The translations under genes and the position numbers were made by a program. From contig CAJTCY010000027.1 in the NCBI GenBank assembly GCA_910575075.1, positions 1-33,344 of the forward strand: a stretch of DNA of 33,344 nt, given 5' to 3'. This document shows positions 22,729 through 31,740 of this stretch, piece by piece. Under the pieces are notes generated by a model, which saw only the letters and a program-made list of their open reading frames with translations, searched no databases and was not told the DNA's origin. Within the stretch, counting starts at the first letter, position 1, and every line of letters starts with the position of its first letter. This stretch comes from Lachnospiraceae bacterium. Lineage in GTDB: Bacteria; Bacillota; Clostridia; Lachnospirales; Lachnospiraceae.

Positions 22729-22992
22729 TTACGGTGTGGTAGGTCCTGGATATTTGTCAGTGCCGAACATGTACTCCATAAGGCGGGATGCGTCATCTGG
22801 ATCATAAGCTACAAGTTCAAGCTCGTTGATCATGGATTCATCACTGAACAGATTGGTGATGGTGATGTATTTGGTAAGCTGGGACTTCAGGTTCAGACGG
22901 TCTCCCTGTGTGGAAACCAGTTCTACGGTGCCTTTGCACTGGTCAACTACCTTAAAAAATTCTTCTGTGTCTTTAATGTTGTAAAGTTTCAT
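22729..22992 (-). CDS. Second HPr-like protein, degenerate
   Basis: This 87-residue protein aligns loosely with HPr: helix DTEEFFKVVDQC, strand TVELVSTQGDRLNLKSQL in place of the AKS block, and a last helix DDASRLMEYMFG after ELELVAYDPD. There is no His15 and no regulatory Ser46 motif, so a phosphotransfer function is excluded. The assignment is by fold pattern and remains tentative. AAAGGAG lies upstream of the ATG. It starts 21 bases after the LysR gene in the same direction, so the two are probably one operon. Confidence 0.6.
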   Translation of the reverse strand: MKLYNIKDTEEFFKVVDQCKGTVELVSTQGDRLNLKSQLTKYITITNLFSDESMINELELVAYDPDDASRLMEYMFGTDKYPGPTTP

Positions 22993-23013
22993 AAATATCA
23001 GACTCCTTTCTTG

Positions 23014-23904
23014 TTATGCTTCCGCATCTGGAAGCAGTTTCAAAAATTCACTGGTGGAAGGCGATACCGGAAGATTTGGGTTGATCGTGGCAGCGATCTG
23101 CCGTTTGGGTATCGGTTCCTTTGTCTTGAGTATATACAAGTCGCTGGTTGTTCCTGTCAGACAATAGTCTGGGATAAATGCAATCCCCAGCCCAATTCTG
23201 GCAAGATCAATAAGAAGGTCATTGCTGCTTAATTCCACATGCGGCACCAGTTCTAAATGATGTTCTAAAAATAAATGATGTAAAAACTCGCTGGTGGCGC
23301 TTCTGTGATCCAGCATTAAAATGGGATATTGGTTTAATTCGGCAAGAGAAATCTCCTGCTGCTTTAAATCAAAATATGCCGGATTTGCAATAAACACATC
23401 ATGGAAAGCGGCAACCTTCTTCGGAAGAAAAGCGCTGCTTAACCGGGAATTGGGAGAGTTGGTTACAATCAAATCTACCTTTCCCTGCGACAGCAGATCT
23501 GCACAATTCAGTGAGGTTGCGTTTGTCACTTTAATGGGGACATCTGGAAACAGAGTATGAAATTGTTTCAGATAGGGCACCAGGAAGTAGCGGCAGATCG
23601 TGTCGCTGGCTCCGATATGAAGCTGCCCAAATCCAAGCGTACCAGAATCCAGAAGCTGATTCTCTCCTCTTTGAATGAGATTGACGGCCGGCTCGATATG
23701 TTTCAACAGGAGGGTTCCTGCCGGGGTGAGCTGTACCTTTTTGGTACTGCGGATAAACAAAGGCTGTTCAAGCTTCCGCTCCAGTGTCTTAATGGACTGG
23801 CTGACCGCAGACTGGGAGATAAACAGTTTTTTGGATGCTTCCGAAAAACTTAAGGAAACTGCCACATAATAGAAAACCTTGTAAAGTTCAAAATTGATGT
23901 CCAT
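23014..23904 (-). CDS. LysR-family transcriptional regulator
   Basis: This 296-residue protein has an N-terminal winged helix (residues 1-60: LYKVFYYVAVSLSFSEASKKLFISQSAVSQSIKTLE in blocks) and a periplasmic-binding-like effector domain from about 90 on (GQLHIGASDTICRYFLVPYL, VDLIVTNSP, GLGIAFIPDYCL). The effector is not evident. AAAGGAG lies before the ATG and a perfect consensus promoter is present. It is divergent from the GGDEF gene, which lies 308 bases away, and upstream of the HPr-like gene. Confidence 0.93.
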   Translation of the reverse strand: MDINFELYKVFYYVAVSLSFSEASKKLFISQSAVSQSIKTLERKLEQPLFIRSTKKVQLTPAGTLLLKHIEPAVNLIQRGENQLLDSGTLGFGQLHIGASDTICRYFLVPYLKQFHTLFPDVPIKVTNATSLNCADLLSQGKVDLIVTNSPNSRLSSAFLPKKVAAFHDVFIANPAYFDLKQQEISLAELNQYPILMLDHRSATSEFLHHLFLEHHLELVPHVELSSNDLLIDLARIGLGIAFIPDYCLTGTTSDLYILKTKEPIPKRQIAATINPNLPVSPSTSEFLKLLPDAEA

Positions 23905-23966
23905 AAATGGCTCCTTTGTAATTGATACGCTTCTGCCTCATTAACTTATCATGCAGATTAGTTCCG

Positions 23967-23995
23967 ATTATAAGAGGGGATTATAAATCTGTCAA
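23967..23995 (-). promoter_or_regulatory. Consensus promoter of the LysR gene
   Basis: On the minus strand TTGACA (23995-23990) and TATAAT (23972-23967), both perfect, are 17 bases apart. Start near 23960, leader about 56 bases. Confidence 0.85.
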
Positions 23996-24082
23996 TAGGG
24001 AGGCTTTTCCGATTTTTTTTCGGCTGCCCGGGTATAATCTTATTTATTTTTAACGACTGGACAGGAAAAAATAGCGGCTGTA

Positions 24083-24111
24083 TTGCACGAAATTTCTAAT
24101 AGTGTTACAAT
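24083..24111 (+). promoter_or_regulatory. Promoter of the GGDEF gene
   Basis: TTGCAC at 24083-24088 and TACAAT at 24106-24111 with 17-base spacing. The leader would be about 95 bases. The rest of the 308-base divergent gap holds a TATAAT at about 24033 without a good -35. Confidence 0.65.
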
Positions 24112-24212
24112 AAAATCACGAGTATGCTTATACAGTTAGAGAAGCAAAGAGAACCAAAAGACAGTATTTTTGTACATTATTTTGGAAAATACTGTTAGTC
24201 AGGAGGATGCGA

Positions 24213-26144
24213 GTGAGAAAAATTGCATTATTGATGGATGGCTGGAAACGGTATTTCACCTTTGCATGGCCTGCGGGGCTTCTGGAACGGTTTCATGAGA
24301 CGGATGAGAAGGTGAATCTTTACATATTTAACAGTTCCGGGAATTGGAGCCGGGATGAGAAATATAATGAGGGAGAATATAATATTTATAATCTGCCTGA
24401 TTTTAAGGAGTTTGACGGGATTATCCTGGATTTGAATAATGTGGAAGTGACTGCGGTGGCAGAGCGGACCGTCGCACGGGCAAAACAGTCCGGCGTGCCG
24501 GTGATTTCCATCGGCAGCGAGAGGGAAGATTTTTATTATGTAGGAATTCATAATGAGAAAGCCATGGGAGAAATGGTGGAGCATCTGATTCAGGAACATG
24601 GGTGCCGGACATTCTGGTTTGTGACTGGACCAGAAGATAATTATGAGAATCAGAAGCGGATAGCGGGAATCCGCAGCTGCCTGGACAAACATGGGATTTC
24701 CTGGGGAGAAGAAGATTTCTATTACGAAAATTATGAATTTCACTGCGGAGTGCATGGATTTGCTCATTTTATAAAGTCTGGCAGAGAACTGCCGGACGCT
24801 ATTGTCTGTGCCAATGACAATATTGCTGTGGGCGTCTGTGAAGAGGCAGAGCGGGCGGGATATCATGCGCCGGAAGATTTTCTGATTACCGGATTTGATA
24901 ATTTTGATAAGGCAGCATTTTATACGCCCAGTATCACCACCATCAGCCATGTACGGGAAGAAGTAGGCCGCCGCTGTGCAGAACTTTTTCTGCAGATCTG
25001 GCAGGGAAAAGAAGTGCCGAGATTTCATTATACAAATACAGAATGCAAATTCTGGGAGAGCTGCGGCTGCGATGAAGGAATGCATCAGCAGGAACGCGGT
25101 TATCTGAAAGGTCAGATTATTTATCAGATAGAGACAGACAGTTTTATGGAAGATATTCTTTATTTGGAATATGAGCTGCTCAAATGCAGTACCTTTGCAG
25201 AGATGATCGATTGTATTCCCAAATGCCTTCCCTCTATGAAATGTGATGCTATGTATCTGGTGCTGGACCCCAAGGTCAATGATTTTAAAAATCATCTGGG
25301 AAACCCTGATATGCTTCTGCCAGAAGAAGAGGAATATTATGTTGAGGGATATCCCCAGGAAATGAATCTGGAATTTTCCTACGAAAATGCAGAAGTTCTG
25401 GCCGAGAAGACACAGATGAATACCGGAAAAACACAGAAGATATGTGATATTTTTCCAGCCTTTGAATGTAAGGAGGCAGGGGTAAATCTGCTGTTTCTGC
25501 CTCTGCATTTCAGACAATGGACGGTGGGATATTTTGTGATACGCAATGCGGTATATCTTATGGAGAAGCAGTATTTACACCATGTAATGGGGGCTTTGAC
25601 TAAGGCTATGGAGAATCTGCACCGTCAGGAAAAGCTGGAGTGGATGAACCAAAGACTATCTGCCCTGTATGTGAGGGACACGCTTACCGGCATGTATAAC
25701 AGAATGGGTTATCGGCGCTTTGCAGAAAAACTATTTGCAGAGGAAGAGCGCAGAAAAAATCTGTTGATTTTATTTATTGACCTGGACCGTCTCAAATATA
25801 TCAATGATAATTTTGGTCACGATATGGGAGATTATGCTATTCGTGCTGTGGCGGACGCCATCAAGGGAACCATAGATGAGACAGGCATTCCGGTTCGGCT
25901 GGGGGGAGATGAATTTCTGATTATACAGGAGGAAGTTCCGGCGGAAGAGATTTGCAGTATGATTCAGGAAATCCGGCACAAAGTGGAGCGTGCCGGGGAC
26001 AAGGTTGGGCTGTGCAGGCTCAGTATCAGCGCTGGGTATGTGATTACAGAACCGGGGATGAAAAAGAGTCTTGAGGACTATGTAAACGAGGCAGATGAAA
26101 TGATGTATCAGGAGAAGAGAGCTAAAAAAGCAGCCAGGAAGTAG
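24213..26144 (+). CDS. Periplasmic-binding-like sensor with GGDEF domain
   Basis: This 643-residue protein likely makes cyclic di-GMP in response to a small ligand. Residues 1-275 resemble the LacI/sugar-binding sensor fold (RKIALLMDGW, DGIILDLNN, GVPVISIG, DAIVCANDNIAVGV, LITGFDNFD) without a signal peptide, so it is cytosolic. A middle region (280-455) follows, then a short coil, then the GGDEF domain with GGDEF at 564-568 and LFIDLDRLKYINDNFGHDMGD before it. No RxxD inhibitory site stands five residues ahead of GGDEF. The GTG at 24213 is chosen because AGGAGG (24201-24206) is six bases upstream; the ATG at 24207 has zero spacing. Confidence 0.9.
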   Translation: MRKIALLMDGWKRYFTFAWPAGLLERFHETDEKVNLYIFNSSGNWSRDEKYNEGEYNIYNLPDFKEFDGIILDLNNVEVTAVAERTVARAKQSGVPVISIGSEREDFYYVGIHNEKAMGEMVEHLIQEHGCRTFWFVTGPEDNYENQKRIAGIRSCLDKHGISWGEEDFYYENYEFHCGVHGFAHFIKSGRELPDAIVCANDNIAVGVCEEAERAGYHAPEDFLITGFDNFDKAAFYTPSITTISHVREEVGRRCAELFLQIWQGKEVPRFHYTNTECKFWESCGCDEGMHQQERGYLKGQIIYQIETDSFMEDILYLEYELLKCSTFAEMIDCIPKCLPSMKCDAMYLVLDPKVNDFKNHLGNPDMLLPEEEEYYVEGYPQEMNLEFSYENAEVLAEKTQMNTGKTQKICDIFPAFECKEAGVNLLFLPLHFRQWTVGYFVIRNAVYLMEKQYLHHVMGALTKAMENLHRQEKLEWMNQRLSALYVRDTLTGMYNRMGYRRFAEKLFAEEERRKNLLILFIDLDRLKYINDNFGHDMGDYAIRAVADAIKGTIDETGIPVRLGGDEFLIIQEEVPAEEICSMIQEIRHKVERAGDKVGLCRLSISAGYVITEPGMKKSLEDYVNEADEMMYQEKRAKKAARK

Positions 26145-26400
26145 TACTCTGATAAGACTCTTATAACTGTCTGGGCGGCGCAAAGGAAATGATGCTTATA
26201 AGTGACATTAGATTTATTAATTATACTTATTTAATGCTTTGTGTTATAGTATGGCGTGAAGAATGGTCCATGCAATGAGAAGAACTCCGCTGTCTCTTAC
26301 AGAGACTGAAAGTAAGAATGGGAAGAATTCTGAGAGAGATAACAGAGGCAGTATGGTTTAGTAAGTCCAGAGATAAAATCAAAGATTAGAGGAGGCAGAT
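26145..26400 (+). promoter_or_regulatory. purL leader region
   Basis: An extended -10, TGTTATAGT at 26242-26250, has no good -35; transcription could start near 26257, giving a leader of about 144 bases. The leader has a perfect small stem GTCTCT-TAC-AGAGAC at 26292-26306. No purine riboswitch or T-box core was recognised. AGGAGG precedes the purL ATG. Confidence 0.4.
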
Positions 26401-29400
26401 ATGAGCAGTGTAAGACGTATTTTTGTGGAAAAGAAGCCGGAATTCGCCATTCAGGCCAAGGAACTGCAGTCAGAAATCAGAAGTTATCTGGGAATCAAAA
26501 CGGTTTCCGGAGTGCGGGTGCTGATTCGTTATGATATAGAACATATTTCAGAGGATACTTATCAGAAAGCATTGATGACGGTATTTTCAGAGCCTCCAGT
26601 GGACGAGGTGTACGAGGAATGTTTTGATGCGGCAGATGGAACAGTGTTCAGTGTGGAGTATCTGCCGGGACAATATGACCAGCGGGCGGATTCCGCAGAG
26701 CAGTGTGTGAAGCTCTTAAATGAGAATGAAGAACCGGTAATCCGTACAGCCACTACTTATGTGATTCTGGGAGAGGTGGACAGCGCACAGCTTGCAGCCA
26801 TTAAAAACCACTGCATCAACCCGGTGGATTCCAGAGAGACGGGACTGGAGAAACCGCAGACACTGACGGATGAATTTGAAGAGCCGGAGGATGTGAAGAT
26901 TTTTGATAATTTTCAGGATATGCCAGAAGAGGAATTAAAGGCTCTTTACAATTCTCTGGGACTTGCCATGACTTTTAAAGATTTTCTGCATATTCAGAAT
27001 TACTTTAGGGGAGAGGAAAAGCGCGACCCTTCTATGACGGAAATACGGGTGTTGGATACTTACTGGTCTGACCACTGCCGTCATACTACGTTTTCTACAG
27101 AATTAAAGGATGTCACCTTTGAGGAAGGATATTACCGCAAGCCTTTGGAGGAAACTTACCAGGATTATCTGAATACCTATCAGGAACTTTATCAGGGACG
27201 CGACGATAAATTTGTCTGCCTGATGGATCTTGCCCTGATGGCGATGAAACGTCTGAAAAAAGAAGGAAAACTGGATGACCAGGAGGATTCAGATGAGATC
27301 AATGCCTGCTCCATCGTGGTTCCGGTGGAAGTAGACGGAAAAACGGAAGAATGGCTGGTGAACTTCAAAAATGAGACACATAACCACCCGACAGAGATCG
27401 AGCCTTTTGGCGGTGCGGCGACCTGTTTGGGCGGCGCTATCCGCGACCCATTGTCTGGGCGTACTTATGTTTATCAGGCTATGCGTGTAACTGGTGCGGC
27501 AGACCCGACAGTATCTGTGAAAGAGACTTTGGAAGGAAAACTCCCCCAGAAGAAACTGGTGCGCGGCGCGGCGCATGGCTACAGTTCTTACGGCAATCAG
27601 ATCGGACTTGCCACGGGGTATGTAAAAGAAATTTATCATCCAGACTATGTGGCAAAACGTATGGAAATCGGCGCTGTTATGGGTGCTGCTCCCAGGCGTG
27701 CTGTACAGAGGCTCACTTCTGATCCGGGAGATATTATCATCCTCTTGGGCGGACGGACTGGGCGTGACGGAATCGGCGGGGCAACCGGAAGCTCGAAAGC
27801 ACACAATACGGAATCTACAGCCGTGTGCGGTGCAGAGGTTCAGAAAGGAAATCCGCCCACAGAGCGCAAGATTCAGAGATTGTTCCGCCGGGAAGAGGCA
27901 GCGCATATCATTAAGAAATGTAATGATTTCGGCGCTGGCGGTGTGTCTGTGGCAATCGGGGAACTGGCGCCAGGACTTAAGGTGCAGCTGGACAAGGTTC
28001 CAAAGAAATATGCCGGGCTGGACGGTACGGAGATTGCTATCTCTGAGTCTCAGGAGCGTATGGCAGTGGTAGTTGATCCTGGGGATGTACAGAAATTCCT
28101 GGATTTGGCAAAAGAAGAGAATCTGGAAGCTGTCGAGGTAGCGGTGGTGACGGAAGAACCCAGGCTGGTGCTGGAGTGGAGAGGAAAAGAAGTTGTTAGT
28201 ATTTCCCGGGCTTTCCTGGATACCAATGGTGCGCATCAAGAAACCACTGTGGCCGTTGAGCTGCCTCAAAAAGAAGAGAATTTCTTTGACAAAATAGAGA
28301 TTCCTGCTGTAGAGATGGCGTTAAAGCAGGGAGATATCAGAAAAGCCTGGTTGTCTACGCTTTCCGATTTGAATGTATGTTCTCAAAAGGGGCTGGTGGA
28401 GATGTTTGACGGTTCCATCGGTGCAGGCAGCGTATTTATGCCATACGGCGGTAAATATCAGCTTACAGAGACACAGAGCATGGTAGCTAAGCTTCCGGTA
28501 GCGGAGGGTAGATGTGATACAGTAACCATGATGTCTTATGGATTTGATCCTTATCTGTCTTCGTGGAGCCCTTACCATGGAGCTGTCTATGCAGTGCTGG
28601 AGTCTGTAGCAAGGATTGTGGCTGCAGGCGGTGATTATAAGAAGATTCGTTTTACGTTCCAGGAGTATTTCCGCAGGATGAGCGAGGAACCCAGCCGCTG
28701 GAGTCAGCCTTTTGCAGCTCTTTTAGGCGCTTACAGCGCACAGATTGGATTTGGGCTGCCTTCTATTGGAGGCAAGGATTCTATGTCTGGCACCTTCAAT
28801 GAAATAGACGTGCCCCCGACGCTGGTATCTTTTGCGGTGGATATTGCCAAAGAGCAGGATATTATCACGCCGGAATTAAAGAAAGCCGGCAATAAACTGA
28901 TGATTTTCAAAATTGCCAAAGACCAGTATGATCTTCCGCTCTACGGGCAGGTAATGAAATTGTACGATGCTGTCCGCGCCTTAATCCAGAAGAAGGCGAT
29001 TGTGGCTGCTTATGCCCTGGACGGTAAGGGAATTGCAGCGGCAGTCAGCAAGATGGCATTTGGAAATAAACTGGGTGTTACCATTGAGGACGACGTGTGC
29101 CAGGACTGCCTGTTTGCAGCTCATTTTGGCAAAATAATTGCAGAGGTTCCAGCAGACATGGTATCATTGGCAGAAGAAACGATTGCAGAGGCTATGGAAG
29201 AATTTGCCAAAGAGGCGGCAAATGAGAACCAGGGATGCGGCAGTGAAAAATACTGCAGGGTATTTGGAGAGGTGAATGACCAGCAGAAATTTATTTATAA
29301 AGATATGGAAATTTCCATGGAGGAAGCGGTAAATGCATGGACCCAGACTCTGGAAAAAGTGTTCCCTACCATTGCTGCGGAAGGACAAGAACAAGTGCAG

Positions 29401-30249
29401 ACAGAGGTTTACCATACTTCCAATGTCTATGTGTGCAGGCATAAAGTGGCAAAGCCGACAGTATTTATTCCGGTATTCCCTGGAACGAACTGCGAGTATG
29501 ACAGCGCCAGGGCGTTTGAACGGGCGGGCGCAGATACCATTGTCAAAGTGTTTAAAAATTTAAGTGCAGAGGATATTCGGGATTCGGTGGATATATTTGT
29601 AAAATCGATTGAACAGTCCCAGATTATTATGTTCCCGGGAGGATTTTCTGCAGGAGATGAACCGGAGGGAAGTGCGAAATTTTTTGCCACGGCGTTCCGC
29701 AATGAGAAGATGGCAGAGGCGGTTAATAAACTGCTGAAAGAACGTGACGGCCTGATGCTGGGCATTTGCAACGGTTTCCAGGCGCTGATTAAACTGGGGC
29801 TTGTGCCTTATGGTGAAATCCGCCAGCAGAATGCAGATTCTCCCACACTTACTTACAATACCATCGGACGCCATATATCCAAGATGGTATATACCAAAGT
29901 AGTGACGGACAAGTCTCCGTGGCTGGCGCAGGCAGAATTAGGAAAGGTTTACTGTAATCCAGCTTCTCACGGGGAAGGGCGGTTTGTGGCGCCAAAAGAA
30001 TGGCTGGAAAAATTATTTGCAGACGGCCAGGTGGCAACCCAGTATGTCAATGAACAGGGACAGCCGACTATGGATGAGACGTGGAATATTAACGGCTCCT
30101 ACATGGCTGTGGAAGGAATCACCAGCCCGGACGGCAGAGTGCTGGGCAAGATGGCGCATTCTGAACGCCGGGGAGAAAGCGTGGCCGTCAATATCTACGG
30201 CGAACAGGATATGAAGCTCTTTGAGAGCGGAGTGGCTTACTTCAAATAA
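26401..30249 (+). CDS. purL: Phosphoribosylformylglycinamidine synthase PurL
   Basis: This 1282-residue single-chain enzyme makes FGAM from FGAR, ATP and glutamine in purine synthesis. It combines a PurS-like N-terminal part, two AIRS-like synthase halves (TYWSDHCRHTTF, NHPTEIEPFGGAATCLGGAIRDP in blocks, FGAGGVSVAIGELA, GGKDSMSGTF) and a C-terminal glutaminase from about residue 1020 (VFPGTNCEYDSARAFERAGA, FPGGFSAGDEP, nucleophile C1123 in GICNGFQ, and HGEGRF near the end). Length fits the clostridial single-chain type. It is monocistronic, with a terminator 60 bases after the stop. The motif His-Arg triad for glutaminase appears complete. Confidence 0.97.
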   Translation: MSSVRRIFVEKKPEFAIQAKELQSEIRSYLGIKTVSGVRVLIRYDIEHISEDTYQKALMTVFSEPPVDEVYEECFDAADGTVFSVEYLPGQYDQRADSAEQCVKLLNENEEPVIRTATTYVILGEVDSAQLAAIKNHCINPVDSRETGLEKPQTLTDEFEEPEDVKIFDNFQDMPEEELKALYNSLGLAMTFKDFLHIQNYFRGEEKRDPSMTEIRVLDTYWSDHCRHTTFSTELKDVTFEEGYYRKPLEETYQDYLNTYQELYQGRDDKFVCLMDLALMAMKRLKKEGKLDDQEDSDEINACSIVVPVEVDGKTEEWLVNFKNETHNHPTEIEPFGGAATCLGGAIRDPLSGRTYVYQAMRVTGAADPTVSVKETLEGKLPQKKLVRGAAHGYSSYGNQIGLATGYVKEIYHPDYVAKRMEIGAVMGAAPRRAVQRLTSDPGDIIILLGGRTGRDGIGGATGSSKAHNTESTAVCGAEVQKGNPPTERKIQRLFRREEAAHIIKKCNDFGAGGVSVAIGELAPGLKVQLDKVPKKYAGLDGTEIAISESQERMAVVVDPGDVQKFLDLAKEENLEAVEVAVVTEEPRLVLEWRGKEVVSISRAFLDTNGAHQETTVAVELPQKEENFFDKIEIPAVEMALKQGDIRKAWLSTLSDLNVCSQKGLVEMFDGSIGAGSVFMPYGGKYQLTETQSMVAKLPVAEGRCDTVTMMSYGFDPYLSSWSPYHGAVYAVLESVARIVAAGGDYKKIRFTFQEYFRRMSEEPSRWSQPFAALLGAYSAQIGFGLPSIGGKDSMSGTFNEIDVPPTLVSFAVDIAKEQDIITPELKKAGNKLMIFKIAKDQYDLPLYGQVMKLYDAVRALIQKKAIVAAYALDGKGIAAAVSKMAFGNKLGVTIEDDVCQDCLFAAHFGKIIAEVPADMVSLAEETIAEAMEEFAKEAANENQGCGSEKYCRVFGEVNDQQKFIYKDMEISMEEAVNAWTQTLEKVFPTIAAEGQEQVQTEVYHTSNVYVCRHKVAKPTVFIPVFPGTNCEYDSARAFERAGADTIVKVFKNLSAEDIRDSVDIFVKSIEQSQIIMFPGGFSAGDEPEGSAKFFATAFRNEKMAEAVNKLLKERDGLMLGICNGFQALIKLGLVPYGEIRQQNADSPTLTYNTIGRHISKMVYTKVVTDKSPWLAQAELGKVYCNPASHGEGRFVAPKEWLEKLFADGQVATQYVNEQGQPTMDETWNINGSYMAVEGITSPDGRVLGKMAHSERRGESVAVNIYGEQDMKLFESGVAYFK

Positions 30250-30310
30250 AGCAGAGTTCAGGGGATATTACAGGACTAGCAGAATTTAGATATAACAAAA
30301 TAGATAGATA

Positions 30311-30345
30311 AAAGGGGCTGCCTATTAACCGACAGCCCCTTTGTT
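30311..30345. terminator. purL terminator
   Basis: AAAGGGGCTG at 30311-30320 pairs perfectly with CAGCCCCTTT at 30333-30342. It serves purL and possibly the convergent HAD gene. Confidence 0.8.
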
Positions 30346-30411
30346 CTCTTATAGGATATTCCGATTTTTTATTTCTGTGAACGAAAGAGTCAGGTACGTT
30401 TGGAAAATGGT

Positions 30412-31260
30412 TTACAGCCATTTTTGAATCATGGCGGCAACACCGTCTTCCTCGTTGCTGAGTGTAATATCATCTGCCAGCTCACGGATTTCTCTGGGAG
30501 CATTGGCCATTGCCACGCCAAGTCCGGCTGCTTTCATAATATCAAGGTCATTTTCGCTGTCTCCGCAGGCAATGGTATGGTCTATGGAAATATTCAGATA
30601 TTGGCAGAGCAGAGCAAGACCCTTTCCTTTTGAAATACCAGCCATAGTAAATTCCAGGTTATTGTAACCGCCGCAGAGGTAGGAGACTTGCGGGTATCTG
30701 TCAAGAATTTCCATTGCTTTGCTGCGGTCTGGAAAAGAGTTATCTTCTCCTTCAGGGAAATTCAATGTCATTTTCTGAACGCCAGAATTTTGTTTGCGTA
30801 GGAATGCTGGCATATCTTCTATGGATTTGCGGGTAGTAAGCATATAATTTTTTAGGGAATCCGGCAGGGACCGGATGCTCATAAGCGCCTGCCGGCATTT
30901 GGAAGGTGCATAGGCATTTCCGTGGAGGAATAAATTGATGTGTATATCTAGCTGCAACAGATCTTCCAAAATGTCAATTGCAAGTTTTGCAGGTATGCAG
31001 GTTTCGAAGAGACATTCCTTTTCCGGTACTTTGTACACGGCAGCTCCGTTGGTAGTGATCGCATAACAGATGCCAAGGTCTGCCATAACTTCCAGGGGAA
31101 GACCGTCGTATGGCCTGCCAGTGGAGATGACGAAAGTTGTACCCTTATGAATTGCGTGTTTGATCGCAGATTTATTTACATCAGAAACCTGGCTTTGAGA
31201 ATTGAAAAGTGTGCCGTCCAGATCCAGAGCTACAAGCTGAAATGAGTTTTGTGTATGCAT
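30412..31260 (-). CDS. HAD-family (Cof-type) phosphatase
   Basis: This 282-residue protein belongs to subfamily IIB. The nucleophile motif is ALDLDGTLFN, motif II is VISTGRP, and the C-terminal SKGKGLALLCQYL plus ACGDSENDLDIMKAAGLGVAMANA carry the Lys and Asp pair (in blocks). Such enzymes dephosphorylate sugar phosphates or cofactors such as FMN or PLP; the substrate cannot be told. AAGGAGG lies just before the ATG. It is a single-gene unit convergent with purL. Confidence 0.93.
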   Translation of the reverse strand: MHTQNSFQLVALDLDGTLFNSQSQVSDVNKSAIKHAIHKGTTFVISTGRPYDGLPLEVMADLGICYAITTNGAAVYKVPEKECLFETCIPAKLAIDILEDLLQLDIHINLFLHGNAYAPSKCRQALMSIRSLPDSLKNYMLTTRKSIEDMPAFLRKQNSGVQKMTLNFPEGEDNSFPDRSKAMEILDRYPQVSYLCGGYNNLEFTMAGISKGKGLALLCQYLNISIDHTIACGDSENDLDIMKAAGLGVAMANAPREIRELADDITLSNEEDGVAAMIQKWL

Positions 31261-31440
31261 AAAAACCTCCTTATTGGTAAAATAAAAATACGGAAACTCA
31301 AGTATGTTGCCATCTTGAATTACGCATTAGATAATTATTGCTGAAAAGCACAGTCCCATTTTGAAACCTCAAAATGTATAATCCGGTTGTTTTCGGAAAA
31401 ACTTTATTCTAAATATTATACGAATATGGGGTGATTGTCA
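31261..31440. other. Divergent gap, HAD and XRE genes
   Basis: The gap is AT-rich. GGGGTGA at 31427-31433 is the ribosome site of the XRE gene. TATTATAC-like sequence near 31417 could be its -10, but no clear -35 was found for either direction. Confidence 0.3.
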
Positions 31441-31638
31441 ATGAGAGTGACGCTCAATGAAGTTTTAGAAAGCAAGGGAATATCACAAAACAAAATAGCA
31501 AAAGATACCGGAATATCTATAACCACGCTCAGAAATCTGAATCACAACCGGACGTCAAGGATCAGTTTTGACATTTTGGAAAAAATCTGTCTTTATCTTC
31601 AATGCGGTGTAGAAGATATTCTTTCTGTGGAAAAATGA
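31441..31638 (+). CDS. Small XRE-family DNA-binding protein
   Basis: This 65-residue protein is little more than one Cro/CI-type helix-turn-helix: LNEVLESKGISQNKIAKDTGISITTLRNLN, then FDILEKICLYLQCGVEDIL (in blocks). Proteins of this size act as repressors of phage, mobile or local genes. The ATG at 31441 has a GGGGTGA site; a TTG six bases upstream is unlikely. The MATE transporter gene follows 102 bases later in the same direction and may be its target. Confidence 0.9.
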   Translation: MRVTLNEVLESKGISQNKIAKDTGISITTLRNLNHNRTSRISFDILEKICLYLQCGVEDILSVEK

Positions 31639-31740
31639 AGACGGCTCGGATCTCGTTCTTTTAGTTTATGAAGCTGTAGCATTATTATAATCCTTGTGAT
31701 AAAATAATACGTAAGAATTTAAATAAGGATGAGTTCATTT

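Noticed and set aside
24228-25517. 429-codon minus-strand frame opposite the GGDEF gene
   Set aside because: It is a low-complexity, hydrophobic/aromatic shadow of a gene with strong domain evidence and has no ribosome site.
26145-26400. T-box or purine riboswitch before purL
   Set aside because: Neither the T-box GGTGG element nor the purine aptamer core could be found; only a short stem is present.
27289-28269. 326-codon minus-strand frame opposite purL
   Set aside because: It is antisense to conserved PurL motifs; no family features.
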